Of a stretch of DNA of 64,000 bases, positions 44,957 to 54,825 are shown in pieces. The position numbers were made by a program, and so were the translations under genes. Source of the DNA: an uncultured Alphaproteobacteria bacterium (GTDB lineage: Bacteria > Pseudomonadota > Alphaproteobacteria > UBA11222); the NCBI GenBank assembly GCA_947258435.1, contig CAMYID010000018.1, forward strand, positions 92,347 to 156,346, read 5' to 3'. Position 1 is the first letter of the stretch. Every line of letters starts with the position of its first letter. Below the pieces are notes generated by a model. The model did not search any database, was not told the DNA's origin, and saw nothing but the letters and a program-made list of their open reading frames with translations.

Positions 44957-46300
44957 ATGAAAGAAGGCAGCACAGAAGCACCCATTCGTCACCCGCTGGA
45001 CTGGCAGTCGGAAGAATTTTACGATCCCGGGGCGATTGATGCGGAGCTGCGCCGGGTTTTCGATATCTGCCATGGCTGCCGCCGCTGCTTCAATCTGTGC
45101 GAAACTTTTCCACGCCTTTTTGACCTGATCGACGAGTCCGAATCAGGCGAGCTCGATACCGTCGACAGCGCCGATTTCAAGCCCGCTATCGATGCCTGCA
45201 CATTGTGCGATATGTGCTTCATGACGAAGTGCCCCTATGTGCCGCCCCATGAATTCAATCTCGATTTTCCGCATCTGATGCTGCGTTACCGCGCCGCCGA
45301 ACGCAAAGCCGGCACGTCCGAATTCGTTCCCGGGCAGCTTGCGCAGATGGACCGCAACGGCAAGCTTGCCGCACCGATTGCCGGACTTGTGAACTGGGGT
45401 GCGAAAAAAGACAACAAGCTGACCCGCCCGGTGATGGAAACCGTGGCCGGGATCGACGCCCATGCGGAGCTGCCGAAATTTCATTCAAAGACGTTCAGCC
45501 GCGCCGCCAGGGAGGCGCCGCCCGCGATCAACAGCCTTGCCCCCGCCCATGGCCGCAAGGCGGTGATCTATGCCACCTGCTTTGTGAATTACAATAATCC
45601 CGGCACCGGCATGGCGGCACTGCAGGTGCTTGCCAAGAACGGGGTTGCGGTGGAAACCGATTACCCCGCCTGCTGCGGCATGCCCTATCTTGAGCAGGGC
45701 AATCTGGAACAGGTGGCCGAACAGGCGCGCAAAGTCTCAACCAAGCTGTGCGAATGGATCGATCGCGGCTATGACGTGCTGACTCTTACCGCAAGCTGCG
45801 GGCTGATGCTGAAATTCGAATGGCCGTTGATCCTGCCCGACGATCCCGGCATCAAAAAACTGTCCGAGGCGACCTTCGATATCAACGAATATATCGTCGA
45901 TATCGCAAAGAAGGAGGGGTTGGCCGAAGGGCTGAAACCGCTCGACGGTAATGCCACACTGCATCTTGCCTGCCACTCGCGCGCGCAGAATATGGGCGCG
46001 AAAGGGGCCGAACTGCTGCGTCTGATTCCGGATATGCAGCCCGACGTGATCGAGCGCTGCTCTGGCCATGGGGGCACATTCGGGGTGATGAAGCAGACCC
46101 ATTCGCTGGCCGTCAAGGTCGGCAGGCCGGTGGTCAAGAAGGCCCGGCAGGCAAACAATAAATTCATCCTGTCCGAATGCCCGCTTGCGGCCAAACATAT
46201 TCTTCAGGGAATGCAGGAGACTGAAGGCGAAGGCGAATTGCCCGCCCAGTCCAACCATCCTGTCGAATTACTGGCAAAATCATACGGGCTGTCGGAGTAA
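44957..46300 (+). CDS. GlpC/HdrD-like iron-sulfur oxidoreductase
   Basis: 447 residues from ATG 44957. Two [4Fe-4S] ferredoxin-type sites: C38, C41, C44, C48 (CHGCRRCFNLC) and C81, C84, C87, C92 (CTLCDMCFMTKCP). Two CCG domains follow, of the kind that hold special [4Fe-4S] clusters in heterodisulfide reductase and GlpC: first YPACCGMP with its upstream Cys (ATCFVNYNN), second LACHSRAQNMG with ERCSGHGG, where the second Cys of the CCG is Ser-Gly. No membrane segment. In context it probably hands electrons to the rubrerythrin; this is inference. Confidence 0.88.
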   Translation: MKEGSTEAPIRHPLDWQSEEFYDPGAIDAELRRVFDICHGCRRCFNLCETFPRLFDLIDESESGELDTVDSADFKPAIDACTLCDMCFMTKCPYVPPHEFNLDFPHLMLRYRAAERKAGTSEFVPGQLAQMDRNGKLAAPIAGLVNWGAKKDNKLTRPVMETVAGIDAHAELPKFHSKTFSRAAREAPPAINSLAPAHGRKAVIYATCFVNYNNPGTGMAALQVLAKNGVAVETDYPACCGMPYLEQGNLEQVAEQARKVSTKLCEWIDRGYDVLTLTASCGLMLKFEWPLILPDDPGIKKLSEATFDINEYIVDIAKKEGLAEGLKPLDGNATLHLACHSRAQNMGAKGAELLRLIPDMQPDVIERCSGHGGTFGVMKQTHSLAVKVGRPVVKKARQANNKFILSECPLAAKHILQGMQETEGEGELPAQSNHPVELLAKSYGLSE

Positions 46301-46342
46301 ACGCCCCTCTTGCCAACAAGTACAGCGTAGAAGGAGAAGAGC

Positions 46343-46948
46343 GTGCAGCCATCTCGTAAAAGCATAACCCGGGACGACATCCTCGATCTCACCGACTATA
46401 TCGCCGTGCGCAAACAGCGCCGCGCGGAAATCGTGGCGATGAAGAAAAACCGCCGCGTCGAAGTGGGACCGCACGCCACTTTCTATTTCGAGAATTTCGA
46501 CACCATGCTGCAGCAGATACAGGAAATGCTGTATATCGAAAAAGGCGGGGAAGAGCAGATCGCGGACGAGCTGGCTGCCTACAACCCGCTTGTCCCGCAG
46601 GGATCGGAACTCGTCTGCACCCTGATGTTCGAGATTGACGATCCCGCCCGGCGCGACCGGATATTGCGTAGGCTCGCCCATGTCGAGGATCATATCTTCA
46701 TCCAGCTCGGTGACGAAAAGGTCAAGGCGGTGCCCGAAGCCGATGTCGAACGCACAAGCGACGACGGCAAGACCTCTTCCGTCCATTTCCTGCATTTTCC
46801 GTTTACAGAAGAACAGATTGCGGCATTCGGCAATCCCGACAAGCAGGTCATGATTGGCTTTGATCATCCCGACTATGCACATCTGGCGCTTCTGGCACCG
46901 AAAGTGCGTGCGGCGCTGGCCGAAGATTTCGACGATCTGCCTGACTGA
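46343..46948 (+). CDS. DUF3501 family protein
   Basis: 201 residues from GTG 46343 with AAGGAG 6 nt before. Matches DUF3501: RKSITRDDILDLTDYIAVRK near the start, VGPHATFYFENFDTMLQQIQEML (as VGPHATFYFEN and QIQEML), NPLVPQGSELVCTLMFEI and HFPFTEEQIAAF. No catalytic motif is known. DUF3501 genes recur next to rubrerythrin and HdrD-like FeS genes, so it is probably part of the same peroxide-reduction unit. A good terminator follows at 46959. Confidence 0.85.
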   Translation: MQPSRKSITRDDILDLTDYIAVRKQRRAEIVAMKKNRRVEVGPHATFYFENFDTMLQQIQEMLYIEKGGEEQIADELAAYNPLVPQGSELVCTLMFEIDDPARRDRILRRLAHVEDHIFIQLGDEKVKAVPEADVERTSDDGKTSSVHFLHFPFTEEQIAAFGNPDKQVMIGFDHPDYAHLALLAPKVRAALAEDFDDLPD

Positions 46949-46958
46949 CCGGCCGGCC

Positions 46959-46987
46959 CGCGCAACACACCGTTGCGCGTCTTTTTT
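46959..46987 (+). terminator. rho-independent terminator of the rubrerythrin-FeS-DUF3501 operon
   Basis: 8-bp stem CGCGCAAC / GTTGCGCG with 5-nt loop ACACC, then TCTTTTTT. It ends the three-gene operon. Confidence 0.85.
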
Positions 46988-47115
46988 GACGCATCACGCA
47001 CCGGCCGGCCGGCCACGGCGAAAAGCCGCTCCCCTTTTCCCCATCCCGTGCTAGGCTTGAGGCCGCGCGGGCGCAAAGATCCGCAGACTGCTACGCAAAT
47101 GGGGGTGAAACGAAC

Positions 47116-47985
47116 ATGGCGCAATCACAATTGCAGCCCGAACGTCTCATATCCGGTTTCGGACTGATCGAAGGTCCGCTTTATGAGCCCGGGCACGGCC
47201 TTCTGTTCAGCGATACAATCCATGGCGGGGTCCGCCGACTTGGCGAGGACGGCTCGCTTACCGACATTGTCGCCCATCGCAAGGGGATCGGCGGGATCGC
47301 CCGGCATGCCGATGGCGGGCTGATCGTCAGTGGACGGACGGTTGCCTGCAAGCCCGCGGACGGAAGCGCGACGATCACGCTTGTTTCCGATGACCCTGAC
47401 AATGGCATTCTCGGCTTCAATGATCTGGTGACCGATGAGGCGGGGCGGATCTATGTCGGCTCGCTCGCCTTTCGCGCACTTGGCACAGAGGATGCAAAAC
47501 CGGCCTTTCTGCATATGATCGATCTTGACGGAACCGTGCACAGGCTGGCCGATGATGTGATGCTGACCAACGGGCTTGGCTTTTCCCCCGACGGGGGCAC
47601 ACTCTATCATTCCGATTCCGCGCGCAACAGCGTCTATGCCTATGATGTCGCAAGCGATGGCACGCTATCGAACCGGCGCGTCTTCGCAAAGACCCGCAAA
47701 GGCTCGCCCGACGGGCTGGCGGTGGCGGCGGACGGTTCGGTCTGGGTCGCGCTCGCCCATGGCAGCGGTGTCGGCATTTACAATCGGGACGGGGAGGAAA
47801 CGGGCCGCATCGAGATGCCTGTCCCGATGGTGACAAGCCTGTGTTTCGGGGGCGACGACTGGCGCGATCTCCATATTGTGACAGGGCCTGACGGCGCACC
47901 CGAAAATGAGGGGGGCGGTATCTACCGGCTGCATGTCGATGTGCCGGGGCGCGAACGCCCCCTTGCGCGGGTCCGGCTGCCCTGA
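47116..47985 (+). CDS. SMP-30/gluconolactonase/LRE-like protein
   Basis: 289 residues, six-bladed beta-propeller lactonase family. Metal and catalytic residues fit the family: Glu in LIEGPLYEP, Asn in GFNDLVTD and in LTNGLGFSPDGGTLYHSDS (NGLGFSPDG), Asp in SPDGLAVAADGSVWVALA. Divalent-metal lactonases of this type open sugar lactones and other lactones. It stands alone, convergent with the DUF35 gene. It may serve the nearby catabolic set. Confidence 0.87.
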   Translation: MAQSQLQPERLISGFGLIEGPLYEPGHGLLFSDTIHGGVRRLGEDGSLTDIVAHRKGIGGIARHADGGLIVSGRTVACKPADGSATITLVSDDPDNGILGFNDLVTDEAGRIYVGSLAFRALGTEDAKPAFLHMIDLDGTVHRLADDVMLTNGLGFSPDGGTLYHSDSARNSVYAYDVASDGTLSNRRVFAKTRKGSPDGLAVAADGSVWVALAHGSGVGIYNRDGEETGRIEMPVPMVTSLCFGGDDWRDLHIVTGPDGAPENEGGGIYRLHVDVPGRERPLARVRLP

Positions 47986-48000
47986 GCAGGCGCCTGGCAC

Positions 48001-48045
48001 GGGCGGGCGCGACAGGGGCGGACGCGACAGGGGCGGGCGCGGCGG
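48001..48045. repeat. 15-bp GC-rich tandem repeat, 3 copies
   Basis: GGGCGGGCGCGACAG, GGGCGGACGCGACAG, GGGCGGGCGCGGCGG in exact register, in the 68-bp gap between the convergent SMP-30 and DUF35 genes. Confidence 0.85.
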
Positions 48046-48053
48046 CACAGCCG

Positions 48054-48455
48054 CTATGCGGGGATGAATTTGGGCAGGCTGATCTCCGCGCTGACATCCT
48101 CGAACCGCACCTTGACCGGATCGCCGATCCTCACACCCTCCACATCGCCGGTGACGATATTGCTCATCATGCGCGGGCCTTCCTCCAGATCGATCAGCGC
48201 GACGATATAGGGCACATCTTCCTTGAATGCGGGGCCCGCAGGCCGGCGCGCAATGGTGAATGTGTGCACCCTGCCGCGCCCTGACACATCGACCCAGTCA
48301 AGATCGGCGGAACGACAATGCGGGCAAAGCGCGCGCGGGTAGAAATGAAACTGGCCGCAAGCGCGGCATTTGGGAATGCAGAGCCGATGCGCGCGCGCCG
48401 CCTCCCAGAAAGGGCGGGTACCGGCGTCAGGCTGTGGCAGGGGTTTCTGATACAT
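48054..48455 (-). CDS. DUF35 OB-fold / zinc-ribbon protein, second copy
   Basis: 133 residues. Zinc ribbon with CRAC and CPHC (about 30-33 and 44-47), then the OB-fold (HTFTIARRPAG, YIVALIDLEEGPRMMSNIV). It follows the thiolase gene (20-bp gap) here, the reverse of the first pair. Resembles the 14.8 kb protein closely in layout, including the phrase EEGPRMM(T/S)NIV. Confidence 0.9.
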   Translation of the reverse strand: MYQKPLPQPDAGTRPFWEAARAHRLCIPKCRACGQFHFYPRALCPHCRSADLDWVDVSGRGRVHTFTIARRPAGPAFKEDVPYIVALIDLEEGPRMMSNIVTGDVEGVRIGDPVKVRFEDVSAEISLPKFIPA

Positions 48456-48475
48456 GGGTGAGCTTCCCTTTCTGA

Positions 48476-49645
48476 TCAGCTATTTGCAAGGATCGTCGTC
48501 GCACCGCTCGACAGGGTGCCGCCGGTGCCATGGCACAGCGCGGTTTTGACCCCCGCCACCTGCCGCGCCCCGCATTCGCCGCGCAATTGCCGCACCGCCT
48601 CGATCAGCAAGAAGATCCCGTACATGCCCGGATGCGCATAAGACAGCCCGCCGCCATTCGTGTTGATGGGAAAATCCCCGCCGGGCGCCGTCCGGCCCTT
48701 CTCAGAAAACGCGCCGCCCTCACCAGGTTTGCAGAAGCCAAGCGCCTCCAGCGTCAGCAATACGGTGATTGTGAAACTGTCATAGATTTCGGCAAGATCG
48801 ATGCTGTCAGGGCCGATCCCCGCCATGGCGAAAGCGGCTTCCCCCGCCCGTTCAGCGGCAACAAGGCGCGACAGTTCAGGCATCGCCCCCATCGTCCAAT
48901 GGGTATGGGATTCCCCATAACCGCGCACATAGACAGCCGGCTTGTTGAGCCGCCGGGCATTTTGCGCGCTGGTCATCACCACCGCGCCGCCACCATCGGT
49001 GACAAGGCAGCAATCGAGCTTGCGCAGCGGATCGCAGATCATCGGGCTGGCAAGCACCTCATCCACCGTCAATGGCGCGCGATACATCGCGGCCGGATTG
49101 CGCATCGCCCAGCCGCGCGTATTGACCGCGATCGTGGCAAGCTGTTCCGCGGTTGTGCCGAAATCATGCATGTGCCGCATCGCCGCCATGGCATAGCCGC
49201 CCGCCGGTGTCGGCATGCCGTAAGGGGTTTCGAACTGAAAAGTCAGTGCCGCGGGCCGCCCGCCCAGATTGCGGCTCGCATCGCTGCGCTGGGTACTGGC
49301 ATAGGTGATCAGCGCCACCTCGCAATACCCCTTTTCAATCGCCATCGCCGCATGCGCCACATGCGCCTCGAAGGCCGAGCCGCCAATATTCGTGCTGTCG
49401 GTAAAGCGTGGGCAGATATTGAGATATTCGCTCAAGGTCAGGCCAGGCAACGCACCCGCCCCCGGATTGCCCCACATACCCGCCGTCAGCAACCCGTCCA
49501 CATCGTCCAGGCTGAGCCCCGCCTCCTCCACCGCCGCCTTGGCGGCAAAGGCTGTGATCTGCAGCGGCGACAACCCGCCCGGCACCAGCCCGTTTTCAAG
49601 CGGCGTATCCGCCACCCCGACGATTACCGGATCGCGATCGGCCAT
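48476..49645 (-). CDS. SCP2-type thiolase-family protein, second copy
   Basis: 389 residues. Same family as the 15.2 kb gene but with Ser (S90, GGSAF) at the position where the first copy has Cys. NTNGGGLSYAHPGMYG and CHGTGGTLSSG are kept at the C-terminus. With Ser at the usual nucleophile site it is more likely an Ltp2-like aldolase, or works with the C-terminal residues, than a true thiolase. Tightly packed in the CaiB - thiolase - DUF35 operon. Confidence 0.85.
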   Translation of the reverse strand: MADRDPVIVGVADTPLENGLVPGGLSPLQITAFAAKAAVEEAGLSLDDVDGLLTAGMWGNPGAGALPGLTLSEYLNICPRFTDSTNIGGSAFEAHVAHAAMAIEKGYCEVALITYASTQRSDASRNLGGRPAALTFQFETPYGMPTPAGGYAMAAMRHMHDFGTTAEQLATIAVNTRGWAMRNPAAMYRAPLTVDEVLASPMICDPLRKLDCCLVTDGGGAVVMTSAQNARRLNKPAVYVRGYGESHTHWTMGAMPELSRLVAAERAGEAAFAMAGIGPDSIDLAEIYDSFTITVLLTLEALGFCKPGEGGAFSEKGRTAPGGDFPINTNGGGLSYAHPGMYGIFLLIEAVRQLRGECGARQVAGVKTALCHGTGGTLSSGATTILANS

Positions 49646-49672
49646 ATCTTTTCTCCCCTCAATACCCTGATA

Positions 49673-50803
49673 TCAGCCCGGTTCGGCCGCAAATTCCGCA
49701 CGGATCGCCGCCGCATGCTCCCCCAGCGCGGGGACCGGGCGCGGCGGATCAGACGGATCCGTGAACCGCGCAGCGGGTGCCGCAAGGATCACATCGCCTG
49801 ACGGTGTCGGTTGCACGAATTCACGCAATTGCGGATGGGTCATCAAATCGGCAACGCTGCTCAGCCGTCCAAATGCGATATCGGCGGCGACAAGGCGCTC
49901 AGATACCGCATCACGCGACAGCGCGGCGAAACAATCGCCGATCATCCGGTTCAATTCTTCGCGGCGATGCGCCCGCGCCTCATTGGTGGCATAATCGGGG
50001 TGTTCGGCCAGCGCGGGTCGTTGCAGCACATGGGTAGCAAACCGCACCCATTCGCGATTGTTCTGAATGGCAATCACCACTTCGCCGTCACGCGCGCGAA
50101 ACAACCCGTAAGGCACGACCTGCGGATGCGCAAGCCCCGTACGCCCCGGTGCCTTGCCGGCATAACGCTGATGCATAAGCGGCGTGTTCATCCAGTCCGC
50201 CATCCCGTCAAACAGGGAGACATGGATCCCCTGCCCCCGGCCGGTGCGGCCGCGCGCGATCAGCGCCTCAAGGATCGCCGCATGGGCATTCATCCCCGCC
50301 GTCAGATCGCAGGCCGACACCCCGATCCGGCCTGGCGCATCAGGCGATCCGGTAAGCGAGGCAACCCCGCTTTCCGCCTGAATGAGCAGGTCATAGGCCT
50401 TCATATGCTGATAGGGACCGTCAGCGCCATAACCGCTGATATCGCAGGTGACAAGCTGCGGAAATTCCGCCCGCAAGCCGGCCGAGCCGAAACCAAGCCG
50501 TTCCAGCGCACCGGGCGCCAGATTCTGAATGAACACATCGGCGCGCGACAGCAAACGCCGCATCAGTGCGGCATCCTCATGCTGCCTCAGATCAAGCTCA
50601 ATCGATTCCGCGCCCCGGTTGAGCCAGACAAAAAAGCTGCACTCCCCCCTGGCGACCGTATCGTAATAGCGCCCGAAATCGCCGCCGGGCCGTTCCACCT
50701 TGATAACCCGCGCGCCGCCATCGGCAAGCCGCATCGTCGCATAGGGCGCGGCCACCGCCTGTCCCAGCGACACGACCAGCATACCCTTCAGCGCCGCGCG
50801 CAT
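49673..50803 (-). CDS. CaiB/BaiF family CoA-transferase (class III)
   Basis: 376 residues. Class III CoA-transferase with the catalytic Asp in KAYDLLIQAESG, the N-terminal LVVSLGQAVAAPYATMRLADGGARVIKVE-type Rossmann start (seen as APYATMRLADGGARVIKVERP in part) and GQGIHVSLFDGM. Moves CoA between carboxylic acids without ATP. Between the acyl-CoA dehydrogenase and thiolase genes in an apparent operon. Confidence 0.9.
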   Translation of the reverse strand: MRAALKGMLVVSLGQAVAAPYATMRLADGGARVIKVERPGGDFGRYYDTVARGECSFFVWLNRGAESIELDLRQHEDAALMRRLLSRADVFIQNLAPGALERLGFGSAGLRAEFPQLVTCDISGYGADGPYQHMKAYDLLIQAESGVASLTGSPDAPGRIGVSACDLTAGMNAHAAILEALIARGRTGRGQGIHVSLFDGMADWMNTPLMHQRYAGKAPGRTGLAHPQVVPYGLFRARDGEVVIAIQNNREWVRFATHVLQRPALAEHPDYATNEARAHRREELNRMIGDCFAALSRDAVSERLVAADIAFGRLSSVADLMTHPQLREFVQPTPSGDVILAAPAARFTDPSDPPRPVPALGEHAAAIRAEFAAEPG

Positions 50804-50821
50804 CCGCCTGCCCGTCCGCGC

Positions 50822-52000
50822 CTAGTAGGAACGCGGCATGCCAAGCACATGCTCGGACAGATAAGACAGGATCAGATTGGTCGAAATCGGCGCGATCTGA
50901 TAAAGCCGTGTCTCGCGGAATTTGCGTTCCACGTCATATTCCTCGGCAAAGCCGTAACCGCCATGGGTCTGCAGACAGGTATCCGCCGCCGCCCAGGAGG
51001 CTTCGGCGGCCAGCATCTTTGCCATATTGGCCTCTGGCCCGATATCCTTGCCCTCATCGTAAAGCCGGGCGGCCTTCTCGACCATCAGATTTGCAGCCTC
51101 TGTCTGCGCATAGGCCTTGGCAATCGGGAACTGAATACCCTGATTCTGCGCGATGGGCCGGCCAAAGACCTGCCGCTCATTCGCATAGTCGGTGGCCTTC
51201 TTGATGAACCAGCGCGCATCTCCGATGGTTTCCGCGCCGATCAGCACCCGCTCCGCATTCATGCCGGTCAGGATATATTTGAAGCCCTTGCCCTCTTCCC
51301 CCAGCAGGTTTTCGGCGGGCACCTTCATATCGTCGAAAAATACCTGGGTGGTGGAATGGTTGATCATGGTACGGATCGGCTTGATGGTCATGCCATTGCC
51401 CACCGTCTCGCGCATATCCACGACGAATACCGACAGCCCGTCGCTGCGCGATTTTGCCTCTTCGCGCGGGGTGGTGCGCGCAAGCAGCAACATGAGATCG
51501 GAATGTTCGGCGCGCGAGGTCCAGATCTTGCCGCCATTCACCACATAATGATCGCCATCGCGCACCGCACGGGTCTTCAGGCTCAGCGTATCGGTGCCGT
51601 TCGAGGGTTCAGACACGCCAAATGCCTGCAAGCGCAATTCGCCGGTTGCGATCCGGGGCAGCCATTTGGCCTTCTGTTCCGCATTACCGTGCCGCAGGAT
51701 CGTGCCCATAATATACATCTGCGCATGGCAGGCCGCCCCGTTGCAGCCCGATTTCTGAATTTCCTCCAGCACAGCGGCGGCGGCTGTCAGCCCCAGCCCG
51801 CTGCCGCCATATTCTTCCGGGATCAGCACCGCCAGAAAGCCTGCTTCGGTCAGCGCCTGCACAAAAGCGGTCGGATATTCGCGTTTGGCATCAATATCGC
51901 GCCAATATTCGCCGGGAAACTTGTCGCACAGCGCAACCACAGACTGCCGGATCTGTTGCAATTCTTCGGTTTGCGCTTCGTGTCTTCTGGCTTCGGCCAT
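50822..52000 (-). CDS. acyl-CoA dehydrogenase
   Basis: 392 residues, three-domain flavoenzyme introducing a double bond into acyl-CoA. Landmarks: PEEYGGSGLG, the FAD/substrate stretch LQAFGVSEPSNGTD, WTSRAEHSDL and the C-terminal QTHGGYGFAEEYDVERKFRETR. The EEY in the last motif could supply the catalytic base. First enzyme gene after the EamA gene in the operon EamA - ACAD - CaiB - thiolase - DUF35 (gaps 35, 18, 27 and 20 bp). Confidence 0.92.
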   Translation of the reverse strand: MAEARRHEAQTEELQQIRQSVVALCDKFPGEYWRDIDAKREYPTAFVQALTEAGFLAVLIPEEYGGSGLGLTAAAAVLEEIQKSGCNGAACHAQMYIMGTILRHGNAEQKAKWLPRIATGELRLQAFGVSEPSNGTDTLSLKTRAVRDGDHYVVNGGKIWTSRAEHSDLMLLLARTTPREEAKSRSDGLSVFVVDMRETVGNGMTIKPIRTMINHSTTQVFFDDMKVPAENLLGEEGKGFKYILTGMNAERVLIGAETIGDARWFIKKATDYANERQVFGRPIAQNQGIQFPIAKAYAQTEAANLMVEKAARLYDEGKDIGPEANMAKMLAAEASWAAADTCLQTHGGYGFAEEYDVERKFRETRLYQIAPISTNLILSYLSEHVLGMPRSY

Positions 52001-52035
52001 CTTTCTACTCCCTCACTCGGATTCCCAATTATCTG

Positions 52036-53007
52036 CTATATCTTGTTTGGCTCTTGTCTGGATCTTGCCTGGGTTTTGTCTGGCATCACAATTTGCTGGT
52101 TCAGTTTCTCGGCGTTGAGCCGTGCTTCGCGGATCGAAATATAGGTCGCGGCGGCGAAAATCACGGTACCCCCGACTAATACCCAGATATCGAGCATCTG
52201 CGCAAAGATCAGATAGCCGATCAGGCTGGCCCAGATCAGTTTCGTGAAATCAAGCGGCAAAACGGTGGTCAGTTCCGCTGCCTTGAAGGATTCGGTAAAG
52301 GCCAGCTGGCCGACCGTGCCAAGCCCCGCCATTACCGCCAGCCAGAATAGCTGCAGAAGGCTTGGCCACTGCCATTCGGCGATGGCGACAAGCCCGGTGA
52401 TCGGCGCCAGAACAAGGGCGGTGTAAACGCTTTGCGTCACCGAAGATTCGGTGCGGGTGAGCACCTTGATGATGATCATGCAAATCGACCAGGCGGCCGC
52501 CGAACACAGGATCAGGACCGAACCGAGCCCGATCTCCTGAAAACCCGGGCGCAGAATGATCAGCGCGCCGCAAAAACCGATAATCAATGCAACCGTGCGC
52601 CGCAGATGCAGCTTTTCGCGCAGAATGAGCACCGCGAAAATCGTTGCAAACAGGGGCCCCATGAAAGAAAGCGCCGTCACCTCCGCAAGCGGTGCGATGG
52701 AAACGCCGTAGAAATAGCACAGCATGGCAATGGCGCTGAGCAGGCCGCGCCCGACAAGAAAAGGGGCTTTGCTGGTGCGCAGATGCCGCGTACCGGCCTG
52801 CAACACCATCGGCGCGAGAAATATCAGACCGAAGAAATTGCGGAAAAAGGCGATTTCGAAAGGGTGCAGCGTATCGGACAGATAGCGGATCACGCCGGTC
52901 ATGCAGCTGACCGCGGCGGCGGAAAACAGCATGAAAAGGATACCTTTGGCATTCCCGCTCAACATGCCGGGCGGGGCCGGCTCGTCCATTGCTGTATTTT
53001 CCGTCAT
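52036..53007 (-). CDS. EamA-family drug/metabolite transporter
   Basis: 323 residues with about ten hydrophobic helices in two EamA repeats (first about 20-150, second about 165-295). Typical pieces are FRNFFGLIFLAPMVL, TALSFMGPLFATIFAVLILREKL and LDFTKLIWASLIGYLIFAQ. An inner-membrane exporter of small metabolites, substrate unknown. The cytosolic C-terminal tail is Lys/Arg/Gln-rich and encoded by imperfect short repeats. It leads the acyl-CoA dehydrogenase operon and is divergent from the acyl-CoA ligase gene. Confidence 0.88.
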   Translation of the reverse strand: MTENTAMDEPAPPGMLSGNAKGILFMLFSAAAVSCMTGVIRYLSDTLHPFEIAFFRNFFGLIFLAPMVLQAGTRHLRTSKAPFLVGRGLLSAIAMLCYFYGVSIAPLAEVTALSFMGPLFATIFAVLILREKLHLRRTVALIIGFCGALIILRPGFQEIGLGSVLILCSAAAWSICMIIIKVLTRTESSVTQSVYTALVLAPITGLVAIAEWQWPSLLQLFWLAVMAGLGTVGQLAFTESFKAAELTTVLPLDFTKLIWASLIGYLIFAQMLDIWVLVGGTVIFAAATYISIREARLNAEKLNQQIVMPDKTQARSRQEPNKI

Positions 53008-53147
53008 GGATAGGGTCTAGCGCGGCGCGCGGCGCAACACAATCTGCTGACACGTAAAATCGTCGGCGAGCTTGAGAAAAGGGGGGCTGACGCCTAAACT
53101 CCGCCACAAAACCCATAACGACAATGCGTATCAGGAAAGGGCGGGCC

Positions 53148-54788
53148 ATGTTGGGCTTAATGCAAGATCGGCAGCTACTGGTTTCGGGAATTCTCGAACA
53201 TGCGGCACTCAATCACGGGGAGCGTGAAATCGTCTCCGCAATGACCGAAGGGCCGATGCACCGCTATAACTATATCGCGCTTGCGGAACGCTCGCGCCGT
53301 CTTGCAAACGCGCTGAGCGGCCTGGGTGTAAAGCCGGGACAATGCGTGGCGACGCTTGCCTGGAATACATTCCGGCATGTGGAATGCTGGTACGCGATCG
53401 CCGGCATGGGGGCGATTGCCCACACCATCAATCCGCGCCTGTTTCCCGAGCAGATCACCTATATCGCCAATCACGCGGAAGACCAGTACATCTTCACCGA
53501 CCTGACTTTCATCGAACAGCTTGAGGACATCGCCGACAAGCTTGAATCCGTCAAGGGCTTCGTCATCCTCACCGATCGCGATCACATGCCCCGGACGAGC
53601 CTGAAGAATACCATCTGCTATGAAGATCTGATCGCGGAAGAAAGTACGGCATTCAGCTGGCCCGATCTCGACGAGAATACCGCATGCGGGCTGTGCTACA
53701 CCTCGGGCACGACGGGAAACCCGAAGGGCGTGCTGTATTCGCACCGCTCCAACGTGCTGCATGCGATGGCGGCGGCGGGCGCGGATGCGATGGCGCTGCG
53801 GTCGGTCGACAATGTGATGCCGGTGGTGCCGATGTTCCACGCCAATGCCTGGGCGCTGGCCTATGCGGTGCCCATGGTCGGCGGCAAGCTGGTGCTGCCG
53901 GGACGGCATCTGGACGGCGAAAGCGTCTATAACATGCTGGAAGATGAGCAGATCAACTTCACCGCCGCCGTGCCCACCGTGTGGCTGATGCTGTTGCAGC
54001 ATATGCAGGCGAATGATCTGAAGCTCAACTATCTCAAACGCGTCGTGATCGGCGGCTCAGCCGTGCCGCGCAGCATGATCGACACCTTCGAGAATGTTTA
54101 CGGCGTTGAGGTGGCGCATGCCTGGGGCATGACCGAAATGAGCCCGCTTGGCACCCTGTGCAACTTCAAGGCGGGAATGGAAAATCTCGACAAGCAGGCG
54201 CGGCTCGATATCAAGGTCAAGCAGGGCCGCCTCATCTATCCGGTCGAGATGAAGATCACCGATGATGACGGCAAGGAGCTGCCCCGCGATGGTCAGGCGT
54301 TCGGTCATCTGCTGGTGCGCGGCCCGACGATCTCGAAATCCTATCTCAAGGGCGAGGGGGGCGAAATCCTCGACCAGGATGGCTGGTTCGATACCGGCGA
54401 TGTCGCCACCATCGACCCGCTTGGCTTCATGCAGATCACCGACCGTTCCAAGGATGTCATCAAATCGGGGGGCGAATGGATCTCCTCAATCGATCTGGAA
54501 AATCTCGCGGTGGGCTGTCCGGGCGTGGCGGAAGCCGCGGTTATCGGCATCGCCCATCCGAAATGGGACGAGCGACCGCTGCTGATCATCGTGCGGGCGG
54601 AAGGCAGCAATGTGACACGCGAGGAGGTGCTGGCCTTTATGGACGGCAAGATCGCCAAATGGTGGATGCCCGACGATGTCACCTTTATCGACGAGATCCC
54701 CCATACCGCCACGGGCAAGATTCAGAAAACCACCCTGCGCGAACAATTCGCTGACTACAAACTGCCGACAGCGGACGCAGCCGAATAG
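53148..54788 (+). CDS. AMP-dependent acyl-CoA synthetase (long-chain type)
   Basis: 546 residues from ATG 53148 (AAAGGGCGGG before it; an in-frame ATG at 53124 lacks this). ANL-superfamily ligase activating a carboxylic acid to acyl-CoA through acyl-AMP. Motif A3 is [14 protein letters not shown]5 lies in [13 protein letters not shown]; the hinge [25 protein letters not shown] and the C-terminal lysine in [12 protein letters not shown] complete it. Divergent from the EamA operon, 37 bp upstream of an enoyl-CoA hydratase gene. Confidence 0.93.
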   Translation: MLGLMQDRQLLVSGILEHAALNHGEREIVSAMTEGPMHRYNYIALAERSRRLANALSGLGVKPGQCVATLAWNTFRHVECWYAIAGMGAIAHTINPRLFPEQITYIANHAEDQYIFTDLTFIEQLEDIADKLESVKGFVILTDRDHMPRTSLKNTICYEDLIAEESTAFSWPDLDENTACGLCYTSGTTGNPKGVLYSHRSNVLHAMAAAGADAMALRSVDNVMPVVPMFHANAWALAYAVPMVGGKLVLPGRHLDGESVYNMLEDEQINFTAAVPTVWLMLLQHMQANDLKLNYLKRVVIGGSAVPRSMIDTFENVYGVEVAHAWGMTEMSPLGTLCNFKAGMENLDKQARLDIKVKQGRLIYPVEMKITDDDGKELPRDGQAFGHLLVRGPTISKSYLKGEGGEILDQDGWFDTGDVATIDPLGFMQITDRSKDVIKSGGEWISSIDLENLAVGCPGVAEAAVIGIAHPKWDERPLLIIVRAEGSNVTREEVLAFMDGKIAKWWMPDDVTFIDEIPHTATGKIQKTTLREQFADYKLPTADAAE

Positions 54789-54825
54789 GACAGGGCTCGG
54801 CATAACCGTCGGAAAGGACGACGCC

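Noticed and set aside
49811..52144. A 777-codon open frame on the plus strand
   Set aside because: It is the antisense shadow of the CoA-transferase and acyl-CoA dehydrogenase genes, has Arg/His/Pro-rich composition and no recognisable domain.
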